From NCBI GenBank assembly GCA_003484865.1, contig DMZT01000492.1:1-8207 (forward strand): 8,207 nt of DNA, given 5' to 3'. This DNA is from Stenotrophomonas sp. (GTDB lineage: Bacteria > Pseudomonadota > Gammaproteobacteria > Xanthomonadales > Xanthomonadaceae). The position numbers and the translations under genes were made by a program. Position 1 is the first letter of the stretch; every line of letters begins with the position of its first letter. A model generated the notes under the pieces. The model was not told the origin of the DNA, did no database searches, and saw only the letters and a program-made list of their open reading frames with translations. This document shows, one piece after another, positions 8,001-8,207 of this stretch.

Positions 8001-8155
8001 CCGGTGTAGTTGGCGGTGATGTTGACCTGCGGTGGCGCGATGTCCGGGTACTGCTCCACCGGCAACTGGGTCACCGCGATCGTGCCCAGCGCCATGATGC
8101 AGATGGCCAGGACCCAGGCGAAGACCGGGCGGTGGATGAAGAAGCGCGGCAGCAT
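5042..8155 (-). CDS. RND multidrug efflux permease, HAE1/AcrB type
   Basis: Full-length (1037 residues) inner-membrane proton/drug antiporter of the resistance-nodulation-division superfamily. It should form a trimer that takes substrates from the periplasm and membrane and passes them through an adaptor and outer-membrane channel. The N-terminus (PRFFIHRPVFAWVLAI) is the usual TM1 start, so the ATG is secure. Two repeats are visible: TM1 near 10-29, TM2-TM6 about 342-497, TM7 about 540-557, TM8-TM12 about 871-1022, with large periplasmic loops after TM1 and TM7. Proton-relay residues are intact: Asp408/Asp409 in GLLVDDAIVVVENVER, Lys935 in GLSAKNAILIVEFA, Arg965 and Thr972 in the RLRLRPIVMTS segment. 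In the substrate pocket, Phe179 (VFGSPYAM), Phe608 and Phe626 match AcrB phenylalanines, but the switch-loop positions hold Arg613 and Asn615 and the F136 position is Ser137. The gene starts 7 bases after the probable adaptor stop, and no channel gene follows it. It is similar in type to the Sme pumps of Stenotrophomonas; I cannot say which member, so no symbol is given. Confidence 0.96.
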   Translation of the reverse strand: MLPRFFIHRPVFAWVLAICIMALGTIAVTQLPVEQYPDIAPPQVNITANYTGASAQTVEDSVTQVIEQQIKGIDHLLYFSSTSSSSGQARITVTFDQRANPDIAQVQVQNSVNQAINRLPQEVQQQGVTVAKSQGDSLMVVSLYDTHRRMERVDVSDFLVSNVQDPISRIPGVGEINVFGSPYAMRIWLDPHKLRAFDLMPSDVRTAIQAQNTQVTAGELGALPTGPAQALNATVTAQSRLQTAEQFRAIILRTLPSGAAVHLSDVARVEIGAENYQTSSFLNGYPAAGFSVTLASGANALETADAVRAEIERLRPSFPPGLEVAYPRDSTPFVRVSIEGVIHTLIEAIVLVVVVMFLFLQNLRATLIPAITVPVVLLGTFGVLAVAGFTINTLTLFAMVLAIGLLVDDAIVVVENVERIIHEEHLPPREATEKSMGEITGALVGITVVLGAVFLPMALFGGSTGIIYRQFSITIASAMALSALVALTLTPALCATLLKPSSAQTPPGRFFAWFNRGVERSQNGYRGKLGGIVAHPRRWMVFYVLLVVGVVALYARMPTGFLPVEDQGQVTFQFSTPEGTPMARTEALGEQISRYFMEHEKDSLDVVFVVVGRNNAGTGQNAGQGFMALKPWSERDARHSAGAIIARANAHFRNLPDAKVNVLAPPAVRGLGQSSGFELWLQDNSAAGRPALQAAQAKVVQAASDDDRLTSVRLNGLGDKAELHLDIDQAQASALGLAQADINSTLSSAWGGTYVNDFLDRGRVKRVYVQGDQPYRSVPDDIGQWYVRGSNGQMASFASFASSHWSRGPQLQQRFNGLPAMQIQGSAAEGRSSGEAMQTMQTLVAEQPGFALQWSGLSYQEQLSSNQTLWLYAASIAFIFLCLAALYESWTVPVAVMLVIPLGVIGTVIATTAAGFVNDIYFQVGLLTTIGLSAKNAILIVEFAEAEYRAGSSAVEAALKGARLRLRPIVMTSLAFVAGVIPLALATGAGAVSRREIGVSVIGGMLSGTLLAILLVPLFFVLVRRLGKARPDPVAKH

Positions 8156-8162
8156 CGGCGGC

Positions 8163-8207
8163 TCAGCCCTCGCCGGCCGGCGCGGCGGCGGGCACCGTGG
8201 CCGGTGC
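8163..8207 (-). CDS. 3' end of probable RND periplasmic adaptor (membrane fusion protein), cut by window edge
   Basis: The last 14 codons and TGA of an ORF entering from the right edge; the peptide is APATVPAAAPAGEG. An Ala/Pro-rich, low-complexity tail is common at the C-terminus of AcrA/MexA-type adaptors, and the adaptor gene usually lies directly before the RND permease. Only 7 bases separate this stop from the permease ATG, which indicates one operon. A GAGGG in the final codons could serve as the permease ribosome site, though its 11-base spacing is long. The assignment rests on position and tail composition, as no conserved domain is in view. Confidence 0.6.
   Translation of the reverse strand, partial: APATVPAAAPAGEG

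Noticed and set aside
8192..8207. Perfect 6-bp inverted repeat GCACCG/CGGTGC with a four-base spacer at the right edge
   Set aside because: It lies within the Ala/Pro codons of the adaptor tail in very GC-rich DNA, where short palindromes arise by chance. Nothing suggests an operator or terminator at this place.

Overview
The window is dense, GC-rich coding DNA with strong GC bias at third codon positions and no insertion sequence, tRNA, rRNA or CRISPR array. Codon use, the set of families and the Stenotrophomonas/Xanthomonas-like look of the efflux pump suggest a chromosomal segment from a gammaproteobacterium of the Xanthomonadaceae (Lysobacteraceae). That placement is inferred from general resemblance, not from a marker gene.

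Layout from left to right: (1) the C-terminal part of a major facilitator superfamily exporter on the + strand, cut by the window edge; (2) a short convergent gap with a GC-rich hairpin; (3) a two-gene minus-strand operon. Its promoter-proximal gene (3117-4130, GTG start) encodes a membrane-anchored DUF4105/Lnb-type protein with a likely Cys/His catalytic pair. This overlaps by an ATGA the start of a large lipoprotein (1171-3120) carrying a C-terminal alpha/beta-hydrolase domain; (4) a 173-bp divergent intergenic region; (5) a small GFA/CENP-V-type zinc protein on the + strand (4304-4714); (6) a small basic unknown protein on the minus strand (4711-4929), convergent with and overlapping the GFA gene; (7) a complete RND (HAE1/AcrB-type) drug-efflux permease on the minus strand (5042-8155), preceded by the last 14 codons of what is probably its periplasmic adaptor protein.

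Two modules stand out. The RND permease and adaptor form an efflux operon with no outer-membrane channel gene downstream, so the pump presumably borrows a TolC-like channel encoded elsewhere. Its switch loop also differs from AcrB at positions that are phenylalanine there. The DUF4105 plus lipoprotein-lipase pair is translationally coupled. Because DUF4105 proteins have been linked to lipoprotein N-acylation in Bacteroides (Lnb), a modification enzyme made next to a lipoprotein is the most interesting, and unproven, idea in the window. The remaining genes look like ordinary chromosomal content.
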